Below, piece by piece: positions 51,649 through 61,316 of a stretch of DNA of 64,000 nt; positions within the stretch are counted from its first letter, which is position 1, and every line of letters begins with the position of its first letter. The position numbers and the translations under genes are program-made. Under the pieces are notes generated by a model. The model did no database searches and had not been told where the DNA came from. It saw nothing but the letters and a program-made list of their open reading frames with translations. This DNA comes from a virus: IMG/VR virus record IMGVR_UViG_3300043426_000266, positions 141,064 to 205,063 of that record; one strand, written 5' to 3'.

Positions 51649-54586
51649 TTGATGCAGTTGAATGTTCAACGAATTCAATTCGAACTTCATCGGCAACAAT
51701 GAGTTCTAAATTCGATGTAACGTCTAAACGTTTTGGAACAGAGAAAGAGATTGAGTTATCTAACACCGTCGCAGTTTCAAATTCGTCTTTCAACCAACCG
51801 TTAACCTTGACACCGATCACCCATTCCCCCATTTCATTTTTCAACATTGAAATAATGTCTGATTTAGAAATGGTTAGATTTATTTCAAAGAACTTAACTA
51901 AAACCTCTGCGGTTCGTTTTCGAATGGCCTTGACAATAGATTCGTTAGATGAAATACGTTCATCAACAATATAAACAATATGAAGCTTCTGAGAAGCAGG
52001 CATGTAGATTTGTTCATTATTGTCAACAAGAATCTTAATATCCCCTTCGGTTGTTTTAGGGTGGAAGAAGACCGAGGTGCGCTCTAATAATTCATCAGCG
52101 TACTTATCAATCACATCTAACCAACCATCAATTTCGTTTTTAACTGACTCTCGGTAATCGAGCGTCGGTTGATGCGTTGCAAAGAAATATTTACCATCCA
52201 ACAACAACAAATCGTACTGTCTCATGAAACCCCGTTCACCCCCAATTGGAACCGGGTTTCCTTGCTCATCAACCACCGTATCCCCAGCCACATACTTGAT
52301 TCTTGGTAAATCGTTTGCATCAAGTTTAGGATCACCTTTTGCATGAAGAAGTGTGTAAACAATCTCACCATTTACCCAGGTGAATTCAGGAGATCCGAAG
52401 TTATCTAATTGATACTCGTTTTCCTCGTAAACCAATGGAACGTCAGCAGCATACTTTTGGAATCGGGTTTCATCAATTGAAGTCCGTGCTCGTCTCCATA
52501 GGTGTTTAAGTTCATTACCTAAAACAATTCTCACACGCTCATGAACAACAGCAAAATAGTTCGCTGAATTCATTAACGTATACCCGGGTAAACTTTCGAC
52601 ATCCAACATACTATCAATCTGAGTTCTTAAGTCCTCACCCAACCCTTCCTTATAAACTACGGTGAAGATGTCAGCAAAACCATCAAGTTTAAATGGAATG
52701 TTTCTTGGACCAATAAGAATTTCATCATTATCAGTAATCTCCCAGTCGGTTGGTAAACTGAAACGATAAATGTAGTTGTTGTCCACTGGTTTCTCTGTGT
52801 TAATATCAATTGGGGTAGTCAGCACGCCAGTGAACCAGTAGAAGTAACGATTGTTTTCATCAGAAATTCTAAGTTGAATAGAAAGATTATTCGTTGGCTC
52901 ATCTCTAAGTTCAGCAGAGGGTTGTATCTGAACATAAATAGAATAGCCAGAATAATTCGCATCAATTTGAATCTTGTACGAAATAATACTCGAAGAGAAA
53001 CCAATTGACGTGTTCTCGGTTTCAATACTTTTCGAAATGATTCTTGGACGATCTAAACGATATGGTTTAACACCATAAACGTCTTTAGAGATATCATGAA
53101 CCATAAAGTACGGACAGTAGAAGAAACGAGCATCATTCACCGTGTTAATGAGATCATCAATACCCGTTATGTTTCGATTTAAGAGATTTCTTAAACGTTG
53201 CTGGTCAACCAACCAGAGTTTACCATTAATAAGCTCATAAAGCGCATTAGGAAGCACTGTAACCTGGTTTGTATTATTTCTGGTAGAATCTGTATTTAAA
53301 ACTAATTCGTTCAGTGTGGTCGAATGAGGCATCATTAATGCGCCAATCGCAGAGGAGGCATTCATGTCAGGGGTTGCCAACTGTTTTGTTGCTAGGAAAA
53401 CCCGATCAGTAATATTATCTAACGCCAGTAACGTTGAGAACCCATCGTTTTGTAACTGAGTTTCAAGTTGGTTTGGTGTAATTGCAATTCCTTCAGTTAC
53501 ACTTGAACGATTGACTACTCGTTTACGCATCTGGTCAAATGTAGTTCCATTTGTACCACCAGTAATATAACCCTCTGACGCAATGATGTAATTTGTAAAA
53601 ACGTTCATCTGTGCAGAGAAACGCTCTTTCTCCAATACATCATGATCAACCCAGCTTGCTTTAAATAAGGTATTACTGATGTTAAAGATTGGAACGTTGA
53701 TTTCACCTTGAGTTGTATAGATATCAATTCGAATGTTATCTTTTAATAGATTGGTATTCTTGTATACTTGAGGGATTTCAATGTCAACTGTACCATTATT
53801 TACTTTAGCGATGACAGTTGGTGTACCATTATCAATCACGATCGGATTATGTCGAACGGACATTGGTTGCCAATCTTCATTGTCGTTCCGCATAAAGGCT
53901 CGAAGAAAGTAAAACTTATCCTTGAACTTTAAAGAACGTTTTAAACCCTGAGTACCAGTAACTGCGCTAACTGAAGAGCTTACCTCTAATTGAAGAATCG
54001 GGATTTCAAAAAAGAGATAAGTGATACTTCCTTGTTTACGGAACTCAAATTCAATATCTGGGGTACTGATATTTTGTAATGGGTTCTTCTTCGATAAATT
54101 GTATTTAACCGAAAGACCGCCTGCCTTAGTCACAGTAATGTCAATTGGATATAAAAGGGTTAATGGAATGTCTACAGGAGTAATCTGTGAGTTTCTAGAA
54201 ATGGTAAGTTTGCGATTCCCAGAACCATCATTCACACTCACCGCTCTTTGTTCAATTTCATCCAGTGCCAGCCAGAACATTATCTTAGCCGAGCCAGGTG
54301 ATGAGAAACGACCTAAATAGTCCTCATCACTCATATGGCGATATAGATCATCCCAGTTTGAAGAGTTCTCTGGATATAATCGAGTGAGTGTCGCTAAGGA
54401 TTTATCCAAACCATTACAATAAACCGCAACCATTGTTTCCATTGCATAAACGAAAGGGTTAGACGGGTCAACAATCTTTGATTCACCATTTGAAAGTGCT
54501 TCTAATGCCCGTAGGGATAAGGAAGCAATCGCAGCAGGGTTTCCTTGTAGCTGGTCAATCGCAGCTTTAAAATCAACATTTAACAT
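51644..54586 (-). CDS. Large virion structural (baseplate-like) protein, 980 aa
   Basis: The ATG at 54586 overlaps the stop of the upstream minus gene (TAATG); the open frame runs further back to 54637 but without a site. The protein is long, mostly beta in its middle part (many short alternating strands), with few cysteines and Asn/Asp/Thr-rich composition typical of baseplate or fibre-attached proteins. I see no enzymatic motif. Its partner gene at 54586-55755 is translationally coupled, and both lie on the opposite strand within the inner-head region. The baseplate assignment is inference from size and composition. Confidence 0.65.
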   Translation of the reverse strand: MLNVDFKAAIDQLQGNPAAIASLSLRALEALSNGESKIVDPSNPFVYAMETMVAVYCNGLDKSLATLTRLYPENSSNWDDLYRHMSDEDYLGRFSSPGSAKIMFWLALDEIEQRAVSVNDGSGNRKLTISRNSQITPVDIPLTLLYPIDITVTKAGGLSVKYNLSKKNPLQNISTPDIEFEFRKQGSITYLFFEIPILQLEVSSSVSAVTGTQGLKRSLKFKDKFYFLRAFMRNDNEDWQPMSVRHNPIVIDNGTPTVIAKVNNGTVDIEIPQVYKNTNLLKDNIRIDIYTTQGEINVPIFNISNTLFKASWVDHDVLEKERFSAQMNVFTNYIIASEGYITGGTNGTTFDQMRKRVVNRSSVTEGIAITPNQLETQLQNDGFSTLLALDNITDRVFLATKQLATPDMNASSAIGALMMPHSTTLNELVLNTDSTRNNTNQVTVLPNALYELINGKLWLVDQQRLRNLLNRNITGIDDLINTVNDARFFYCPYFMVHDISKDVYGVKPYRLDRPRIISKSIETENTSIGFSSSIISYKIQIDANYSGYSIYVQIQPSAELRDEPTNNLSIQLRISDENNRYFYWFTGVLTTPIDINTEKPVDNNYIYRFSLPTDWEITDNDEILIGPRNIPFKLDGFADIFTVVYKEGLGEDLRTQIDSMLDVESLPGYTLMNSANYFAVVHERVRIVLGNELKHLWRRARTSIDETRFQKYAADVPLVYEENEYQLDNFGSPEFTWVNGEIVYTLLHAKGDPKLDANDLPRIKYVAGDTVVDEQGNPVPIGGERGFMRQYDLLLLDGKYFFATHQPTLDYRESVKNEIDGWLDVIDKYADELLERTSVFFHPKTTEGDIKILVDNNEQIYMPASQKLHIVYIVDERISSNESIVKAIRKRTAEVLVKFFEINLTISKSDIISMLKNEMGEWVIGVKVNGWLKDEFETATVLDNSISFSVPKRLDVTSNLELIVADEVRIEFVEHSTASK

Positions 54587-55755
54587 TAGTAACCTCGAGC
54601 AATGAGTTCTTGATAAATCTCTGGAGCAATCCACCACTCCATATCCATGGTTTCAGGATTAATTCGTGGATAACCCATGTTGTCCATTGATGTGTATTTA
54701 GAAAAAGGAATTTTGATATAAACCGATTCCCGTTTACCCGAAACCATATTTGGATTAAACTGTTGAACCGTCTTATTAAACCACTCAATGATTCTTGGAT
54801 CGTAATAAACCGCTCCAAAACACGCAAAAGAAATACTTTGCATATTGGTATCGTCAACAAAAGGTTTATTCTCACTTTGGTTGAAACTCGCCCCTGTGTT
54901 TGTCGCAGTTGGGAAGGAAGCCCCCGTACAAAACATTTTTAATACCCGGGTGCGAGTAGGGTCTAAAACAAAACGATAAATACGAGTTTGATAATCAATT
55001 TCATTATCAATAATGGAATCAATGTATGGGTTAATATCCCCAAGATAAACCGAAGACATGTAATATAACCACAGATACAGCATTGTTCCTAATGGATCAC
55101 CATACATGTTTTTAAATGTAAAGTTTAAATCATATTTTCCGTACAAAGTGGATACATCATCGATCATCCCCCATTGTTCATGCATCACCCCCTCAGGTGA
55201 GGTGTATTGGTTCAAATCAGTATCTGGATAGCCGCTACTTGAGGCAACGTTGTTTCCAAGTATTGTTATGAATGGATTTAATGGATCGACTAGATCTGAT
55301 TTGTATATTGTTGGATTTAAACCTCTTAAAGTTGTTGCCGTTGGAGCAACTGGCGTACCCCCTGTATAGGGATCTAAAAAAGCACGAATAGCCCTCGCAA
55401 TTGAGCGGGGGTTATCATTTGCCAATAATGATAAAATATTCGCTAAAATGTTTTGATCACTTAAATTTAAACGCGGTCTTGTAAAAAATGTTAGACCAGT
55501 ACTCTCCTTTGCTGGAGGTAAAAGCCCTGGATTAGCAGAGCGTCTTGTTCCCCAAAAATTCGCGGTTACTGCTGAATCTAAAGGACCAAGACCAGAGACT
55601 GCGAGTAGATCATCTAAGTTTCCTAAATTCACAACAGTTTTAGCTAAATTAAGTCGCTCAATGTTCATACTAGATTTTGCTAGGGGTGTATTCTCTAATG
55701 TAAAATCTGCAAGCGCTTTCAACGGATTAAAAGACAATTCATTTGGATTAGTCAT
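54586..55755 (-). CDS. Virion structural protein, 389 aa
   Basis: I chose the ATG at 55755, six bases after AGG; an in-frame ATG at 55767 has no ribosome site. The gene overlaps the next by one base (TAATG). The protein contains loops rich in Gly, Pro, Asn and Ser and aromatic stretches such as FKNMYGDPLGTMLYLWLYYMSSVYLG that look like a structural shell or tail protein. It is divergent from the 55777 gene. No catalytic motif; the virion assignment rests on composition and neighbourhood. Confidence 0.65.
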   Translation of the reverse strand: MTNPNELSFNPLKALADFTLENTPLAKSSMNIERLNLAKTVVNLGNLDDLLAVSGLGPLDSAVTANFWGTRRSANPGLLPPAKESTGLTFFTRPRLNLSDQNILANILSLLANDNPRSIARAIRAFLDPYTGGTPVAPTATTLRGLNPTIYKSDLVDPLNPFITILGNNVASSSGYPDTDLNQYTSPEGVMHEQWGMIDDVSTLYGKYDLNFTFKNMYGDPLGTMLYLWLYYMSSVYLGDINPYIDSIIDNEIDYQTRIYRFVLDPTRTRVLKMFCTGASFPTATNTGASFNQSENKPFVDDTNMQSISFACFGAVYYDPRIIEWFNKTVQQFNPNMVSGKRESVYIKIPFSKYTSMDNMGYPRINPETMDMEWWIAPEIYQELIARGY

Positions 55756-55776
55756 TGAAAACCTCATGGTGGTAAT

Positions 55777-56868
55777 ATGCTTAGTAAAATCTTACAGCCG
55801 TTTCTTACAAACGCAATGAGTATTACGGAACTCTTTCGTAGTGCAACTGCAAACTCTTTAGTTGAGTATGCCTCTCACACCCGCGCAGAACCCACTTGTC
55901 TTATTGAAAATGAGATTTCTCATTTACCAGAAATGCAAGATATTGCTCGGACAATGCTTACAATTTTTTCAGGTTATTATTTAGCAAGCGTTGCAATTAG
56001 CACAAACGTTGGCGATATTAATATCATTAAACAACTAGATAAAGTCAATCCAAATCGTCGTATTAGCAACTCACTTGGGTCACCGGTTGATGCTTTGATT
56101 GCGATGGAGGCTTATGAAAATGGGTTACCTGATCCAAGCAAACCACGTAAGGTCGCATTAGAATCAGCTGATTCAGATGATTCGGCTGGGACAACCTCTG
56201 GGCGAAATACGATCGAGTTGATTAAAGCAGCAGATCAGCTCTCTGTAGGTAAAACTTTAGAAGTACAGTTTAATAGCCAAGGTGAGTCACGTACTATCTT
56301 TGTTAACACGCGTTTACAAGTACAACTTGCAACAGCGCAAGCGATGGCAAATATTTTAGCGATTGGCTCAATTGATAACTCGATTAAAGAACGTTATCAC
56401 AAATGGAAAGCTGGTGATGCGGACATGGTAAAAGATATTCTTTTATGCCGTGACATTTATGTTAACCATCGTAAAGCGTTGATTGCTGATAATACTGGCT
56501 ACTACGCCGCAGCACGTGCTGCAAATAAAGCCAATAAAATCTCAGCAATCTTATCCCAAAACCCATCGGTTGCAAACTACTCTTCTATTTTTATTGTTTC
56601 TCAAGAAACGGTAAATCGTTTAGAGCGTGAAACGGGTTATAAACTAGATCGTTTTGATCAACGTGAAAAAATCTTCGGTAAAACTTTTGCAATGATGATT
56701 GCAGTAGTAGAACCGCAGTGGCAACAAATCACCGTTTATCACCACTCAATTAACCGCCATACAACAGTTTCATTTAAAGATATGAAGTCTGTAGGTAAGT
56801 CAGGGTCTGGTGATGAAGTTAGTCAGGTTTTAGAAGCGTATAAGATCGGCGACGCTCCTAAATTTTAA
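55777..56868 (+). CDS. Probable virion/internal head protein, 363 aa
   Basis: A short divergent gap separates it from the minus pair. Two A-x-E sites are present, ALIAMEAY near residue 110 and RKVALESAD near 130, followed by an acidic Ser/Asp-rich stretch (ESADSDDSAGTTSG). This resembles a propeptide junction cut by the prohead protease. The rest is helical with an alpha/beta end. No enzymatic motif is seen. Confidence 0.6.
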   Translation: MLSKILQPFLTNAMSITELFRSATANSLVEYASHTRAEPTCLIENEISHLPEMQDIARTMLTIFSGYYLASVAISTNVGDINIIKQLDKVNPNRRISNSLGSPVDALIAMEAYENGLPDPSKPRKVALESADSDDSAGTTSGRNTIELIKAADQLSVGKTLEVQFNSQGESRTIFVNTRLQVQLATAQAMANILAIGSIDNSIKERYHKWKAGDADMVKDILLCRDIYVNHRKALIADNTGYYAAARAANKANKISAILSQNPSVANYSSIFIVSQETVNRLERETGYKLDRFDQREKIFGKTFAMMIAVVEPQWQQITVYHHSINRHTTVSFKDMKSVGKSGSGDEVSQVLEAYKIGDAPKF

Positions 56869-56882
56869 TAAGGATGTAAGAC

Positions 56883-57779
56883 ATGAGTTTTCTTAATTAT
56901 TTAAAAACGATGAATGAGTCTTTTCCAAAGAAGCAAATCATCGAAGACATCAATGTTCTACGTGAAGACTTATTAAGTTATACTAAGCCGAACTATGAAC
57001 TTGCCAATAAAAACTTTGGAACCGTTGGGTTTAAATCGAAGTGGTATGAAAACTTTCATGAGCAATTGAAAAACAAAGTAAGTCGGGTTAATTCAAAAAA
57101 CTTTATCCCACCTACGTTGAAAGCAATTGATAAAATCATTGATCGTTTAGATTCAATTGAAAAATTAGTTGATGATAACTTTAATGATGACGTGTTAATT
57201 AATGCGATGAATATTAAACGCATTAACATTCTAGCCTATTTAGAAGCATGTAGTTTCTTTTCTATCTACGCTCGTCGTTTATTAAACATGGTGATGTCGG
57301 TTGAGATCAACACTCAATCTGATGATGTAACCAATGAGTTAGATGATATTTTACCATTTAACTTAGAGTGGTTGAAACAACGTCGTGATTCTTGGTTTAC
57401 TGTTTTAGATATCTTCTATAATGGTAAAGGTGACTTAGAAAAAACTGTTGAAGCATTACCTGACATCAATGTTAATCAAACTAACATTCGTGCGGTTGAA
57501 GCAGTGAATCGTAACCTTGACCCAAATGGGTTTGGTTTTATTCCAGTGGTTTTAAATCCAGCTTATCATATCGGTATGATTGTTGCTGAGTGGCAGGTTT
57601 CTCGTTTGCATACCGCAAAAGCAGAGCGAGACGTTTTAGAAGTTCAGGTTTTAAATCTAAAACTTCTTCTTGATGGCAAGAACGATGCTAAACTTCAACA
57701 GAAGATTAAGTACATCGAAAACGAACGTTTGAAACCACTCTATCAGCGTATTTCTAAGATGGAGGCCAAGTATGGCTAG
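56883..57779 (+). CDS. Unknown, probably structural, protein, 298 aa
   Basis: Follows the previous gene by 14 bases and overlaps the next by eight. Predicted to be mostly long helices, ending in a charged coiled coil (AKAERDVLEVQVLNLKLLLD; IKYIENERLKPLYQRISKMEA). No A-x-E site is seen. Could be a scaffold or internal component. No family recognised. Confidence 0.65.
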   Translation: MSFLNYLKTMNESFPKKQIIEDINVLREDLLSYTKPNYELANKNFGTVGFKSKWYENFHEQLKNKVSRVNSKNFIPPTLKAIDKIIDRLDSIEKLVDDNFNDDVLINAMNIKRINILAYLEACSFFSIYARRLLNMVMSVEINTQSDDVTNELDDILPFNLEWLKQRRDSWFTVLDIFYNGKGDLEKTVEALPDINVNQTNIRAVEAVNRNLDPNGFGFIPVVLNPAYHIGMIVAEWQVSRLHTAKAERDVLEVQVLNLKLLLDGKNDAKLQQKIKYIENERLKPLYQRISKMEAKYG

Positions 57780-58284
57780 AATCACTATCTGGGCATCTGG
57801 CGGTTATGTGACCCCAGGTGCTAACGTAGCAGAACATTATGGCTGCTACGAAGATTGGACACTTGGTGATAATCGCGTCAATGAATTTGCTGCTACACCA
57901 AGCTTAGAAATCATTGATAAAACTCATCCAGAGTTAATCTTAGAGATTTCTAAAAAAGCAGTTGAGTTGTTTGGTGGAAATCATCTTCTAAGCTTCATTC
58001 AAGAAAATTTAAAATATAACCGTTTTAAATCCGATTTGCATTTTGAGTTTTTGAAAGATACAATCGAGTTTATTAAAACGGGTAAAAGAAGTATGAGTAT
58101 TAGTACTTGGCAGAGTTTACTTATTATTCCAACTGGAAAGATGAGTACGACACAAGCAGCTAAGACTACATATTCTATGAATCCTAGTGAATATTCTGGA
58201 GCAACAATCCAGAAGTGGTTAACTCAGGAAAACGGCCTAGCCGATCTCACGTACAGTATGCGTATTATTTTTGGTCGTTATTAA
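57772..58284 (+). CDS. Unknown phage protein, 170 aa
   Basis: Overlaps the preceding gene by eight bases with GGAGG upstream. Mixed alpha/beta with a Trp- and Thr-rich beginning (ITIWASGGYVTPGANVAEHYG). The later section (GKMSTTQAAKTTYSMNPSEYSG) is loop-rich. No family recognised. It ends the operon; a short AT-rich gap with a hairpin (TAAATTTCGCGAAATAAG on the opposite strand) precedes the internal head paralogs. Confidence 0.65.
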   Translation: MARITIWASGGYVTPGANVAEHYGCYEDWTLGDNRVNEFAATPSLEIIDKTHPELILEISKKAVELFGGNHLLSFIQENLKYNRFKSDLHFEFLKDTIEFIKTGKRSMSISTWQSLLIIPTGKMSTTQAAKTTYSMNPSEYSGATIQKWLTQENGLADLTYSMRIIFGRY

Positions 58285-58345
58285 AAATAATACCGTACAT
58301 AATCATTAATTTCTTATTTCGCGAAATTTAAGAAGGAAACAACTC

Positions 58346-59737
58346 ATGAGCGCATTTCAATACGCATTAGAATCAGCTGACAACGCTGAGTTCAACGAAG
58401 CACCACTAGCTAATGGTGAAGAAACACATACTGTCGCAAATGCAATTGCAGAAGCACAGGACCTTGCACAAGAAGCAGCAGATGCAGATAAAGTTGCTGA
58501 GGATCTTGAAGATGAACAAGAACAAGCCGAAGACCTTGCAGGCGAAGTAGAAGATACTGTTGCTCAAGAAGGTGCGTTAGATCCAACCGCAGCTCGTATT
58601 TTAAAAGTTGCGTTTGCTAATATCGTTGGTAAGCGTCATGCTGGTAAAGTATTGCCTGCAACTGAAAACTTCGAAGGTGGTCGTCAAGCTGGTCGCGAAT
58701 CAACCCGTATTGCTTTAGAAGGTATCAAAGATACTTTGAAAGCTTTCTGGGAAGCAATCAAAGCCCAGTTCAAAAAAGTTTATGCAAAAGTTAAAGACTG
58801 GATGGTTAAAACTTTCTCTGCTGCTAAAAAACTTCAAGCTCGTGCCGAAGCGCTTCAAAACAAAGCAAGTTCTACTGTAGGTTCTATCGAAGAGAAAAGC
58901 TTTAGCTTTAGCCAAACCAAAACAATTGCTGTAGACGGTAAATACAATGAACCTGGCAAGTTAACATCAGGTTTGAACAACCTTCGCCAAGTGGTTGTGG
59001 GCACAATCACTGAGTTGAAAAAAGACACAGTTGATACAGCTATTGATAATACTGTAACTGCTATCAAAGATGCATTTACAGGTGCTGGTAGTAATAGTCG
59101 TAAACTGGAGCCAACGAAAGTAGAAGCTCTAAAGACTGCTGTTAAATCAGCTATTAAAGGTGCGACTGCTGGGAAAATCCCTGGTTCGGTTGGTGACACT
59201 AAAAAATATGCTGATCAGTTTGGTGATTCAGCTGAAGTGGATGTAACTGGTGTATTTGATTTACCAGGTGGTAAAGCGATCATCGTTGTTGAACCTAAAG
59301 GTCAGCCTATCAACTTAGATGCAGCTGTGAAGACACTAAAAGGCGCCAAACTCGTACTGGCTTCTGATCGCTACAACCTTCGTGAAGTATCTGAAGGTGA
59401 CGTCAAAACGTTAACGACTTCTCAAATTGATAAAGTGTGTGATGACGTAATTGAAATCGCTGAATCAGTTCATACTTTCGAGAAGAACTGGAAAGAAAAC
59501 GACAAGTTGGTTGAGAAAATCCAACGTGAAGTTGACGACCTTGTTAAAGAATACGATCAAGAAGACGGAACCAAAGACAACGAGCAACGTATCTTCCGTA
59601 ACTTCTGTAACTCAGCAGTTGGTGCTATCCGTCGCAGCAGCCAGTTCAAAGCAAATCTTTGTCAGTATGGTTTAACTACTGGTAATGCGTTCTTGAACTA
59701 CGCAGAGCGTTCTTTAGCTCAGCATAAATCTAAGTAA
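58346..59737 (+). CDS. Internal head (inner-body) protein, paralog 1, 463 aa
   Basis: One of three paralogs (58346, 59826, 61317). An acidic, Ala/Glu-rich leader (about 1-75) is followed by candidate prohead-protease sites VAQEGA, PATENFE and IALEGIK (near 124-130). After the last site comes a strongly basic helix (LKAFWEAIKAQFKKVYAKVKDW), then a folded domain. This is the design of phiKZ gp93/gp95-type proteins: the leader is removed at A-x-E and the basic mature part stays in the head with the DNA. Long stretches are near-identical in DNA to 61317, showing recent duplication or gene conversion. GAAGGAAAC precedes the start. Terminator follows. Confidence 0.8.
   Translation: MSAFQYALESADNAEFNEAPLANGEETHTVANAIAEAQDLAQEAADADKVAEDLEDEQEQAEDLAGEVEDTVAQEGALDPTAARILKVAFANIVGKRHAGKVLPATENFEGGRQAGRESTRIALEGIKDTLKAFWEAIKAQFKKVYAKVKDWMVKTFSAAKKLQARAEALQNKASSTVGSIEEKSFSFSQTKTIAVDGKYNEPGKLTSGLNNLRQVVVGTITELKKDTVDTAIDNTVTAIKDAFTGAGSNSRKLEPTKVEALKTAVKSAIKGATAGKIPGSVGDTKKYADQFGDSAEVDVTGVFDLPGGKAIIVVEPKGQPINLDAAVKTLKGAKLVLASDRYNLREVSEGDVKTLTTSQIDKVCDDVIEIAESVHTFEKNWKENDKLVEKIQREVDDLVKEYDQEDGTKDNEQRIFRNFCNSAVGAIRRSSQFKANLCQYGLTTGNAFLNYAERSLAQHKSK
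58709..58755 (+). repeat. 47-bp block identical to 61662-61708
   Basis: An exact repeat spanning the I-A-L-E cleavage site and the start of the basic helix in paralogs 1 and 3. Two more long shared blocks occur at about 58884-58917 (GSIEEKSFSFSQT) and 59393-59459 (EGDVKTLTTSQIDKVCDD), matched at about 61838-61871 and 62380-62446. Confidence 0.85.
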
Positions 59738-59750
59738 TTAGGTTTTGATT

Positions 59751-59780
59751 AGAAAGACCCCAGTGGGGTCTTTCTTTTAT
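59751..59780 (+). terminator. Rho-independent terminator
   Basis: Stem AGAAAGACCCC / GGGGTCTTTCT with a three-base loop, followed by TTT. Ends the first inner-body paralog. Confidence 0.85.
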
Positions 59781-59825
59781 GCAGCTATTTAATGTTTTCT
59801 TATGAAGATTAATCGGAGACAAGTA

Positions 59826-61259
59826 ATGTCTGAATTTAGTAAATTGATTGAAAATGCTGATGAAGATGTTAAGCACATCGTTTTCACAGAAAATAAAACA
59901 AACGATATTCAATCCTTAGATAACTCTCATACTGAGGCAGAGATTGCTCGTGACCATTTGGATGAGATTGAAGAACGTAATGCTGTAACGATTGAGTTAT
60001 TAAAAGATGTTGATGTGGCGACTGAATCTCGTGATCTAACTCCAGCCGAATTTAATATCTTAAAAACTTCTCTTCGCGCAATTACCAATTCTCGAGTTTT
60101 AAAAGACGTTGCAATGGAATCAAGTGAAGGTGCTAATCTTCGGCCAATTGCGATGGAGGGAATTAAAGATACTTTGAAAAAGTTCTGGGTTTTCATTAAA
60201 GAACAAGTGAAAAAGTTTTGGACAATGTTAAAACAATGGTGGATTAAATGTTTTGATATTTCTAAACGTTTAAAAAAACGCGCTGATAACCTAATTAAAG
60301 AAGCGGATGATCAATATGGTTCGGCGTCTGAAAACACAATGGACTTTCCAGAAATTAGCAAACTAGCAATTGCAGGTAAATATAACGACCCTACCGCGAT
60401 TGTACACGGGTTAAAAAGTTTAGAAGATATTACGGCTGACTTTATTAATGATAATACTTCTGAACGGTTTAATGAAACTGTTGAAGAGTTGTCAGATAAA
60501 ACAACCCGAGTAATTGAAAACATCTACTCAGAGGCAAAGGATGTTCTAAGTCAAGTACCCGATCAACGTATCGAAAGAGATCGTATCTATATCTCTAAAG
60601 ATGACATCACTTCAATTAAAACAACCTTATCAAAAATCCTAACGACAGCAGACAATGATTTTATTAAAGATGCTTCTTTTGCCTCAACTGGAAATGAAGA
60701 TAAATTTAAAAAACTTCATGGGGTTGAGAGTGATAAAGATCGCTTTACACGTTCTGTGAATTTACCTGGGGATAAATGGGTACTTTCAGTACAACCGGAA
60801 TTAGCAACCTTATCAAATACGAATTTATCAAATTTACCCGATATTATTGATTATGTTCGTCGTAGTAAACTTACCATTGGTTCTTGTTTCTACAACGCTA
60901 AAAAATATGATTCAGGTTTAGAAGTTCGTGCATTAAACCCATCTTTGATTTCTAGAGGATGTGAATCAGTTTCTAAGATTTGTGAATATGTTTTTGAATA
61001 TCGTCAAGCATTTGAAAAGCGTGATAAATTTAAAGAACGTGTGATCAAAGATATTGATCGTTTAATTAATGAAGTTACTGATGAACATGAAAATGCTTAT
61101 CAAGAAGTCGATCGGACGACAAGGACCTTTGCCAATTCAATGGTTGGTCTTATCCGTCGCCGTTCTGATTTCGAAACCTCACTGTGTTCGTATGCGATAG
61201 CCACTGGTGTAGCCTTTGCTAACTATTCAGAAAAGTCTTTAAAATTATACTCTAAATAA
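59826..61259 (+). CDS. Internal head protein, paralog 2 (divergent), 477 aa
   Basis: The ATG at 59826 follows CGGAGA; an in-frame ATG at 59802 lacks a site. It has the same layout as its neighbours: an acidic leader, the A-x-E motifs DVAMESS and PIAMEGIKD (near 110 and 122), a basic helix (LKKFWVFIKEQVKKFWTML), and an alpha/beta C-terminal domain including LPGDKWVLSV and VSKICEYVFEYRQAFEKR. It is clearly more diverged than the two flanking paralogs, which are closer to each other, and its codon use is less biased. No terminator separates it from the next gene. Confidence 0.78.
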   Translation: MSEFSKLIENADEDVKHIVFTENKTNDIQSLDNSHTEAEIARDHLDEIEERNAVTIELLKDVDVATESRDLTPAEFNILKTSLRAITNSRVLKDVAMESSEGANLRPIAMEGIKDTLKKFWVFIKEQVKKFWTMLKQWWIKCFDISKRLKKRADNLIKEADDQYGSASENTMDFPEISKLAIAGKYNDPTAIVHGLKSLEDITADFINDNTSERFNETVEELSDKTTRVIENIYSEAKDVLSQVPDQRIERDRIYISKDDITSIKTTLSKILTTADNDFIKDASFASTGNEDKFKKLHGVESDKDRFTRSVNLPGDKWVLSVQPELATLSNTNLSNLPDIIDYVRRSKLTIGSCFYNAKKYDSGLEVRALNPSLISRGCESVSKICEYVFEYRQAFEKRDKFKERVIKDIDRLINEVTDEHENAYQEVDRTTRTFANSMVGLIRRRSDFETSLCSYAIATGVAFANYSEKSLKLYSK

Positions 61260-61316
61260 CACGATATTTATGAGTCATTACTAATTCTCAATTAACCCCC
61301 TATAAAGGAAATCAAC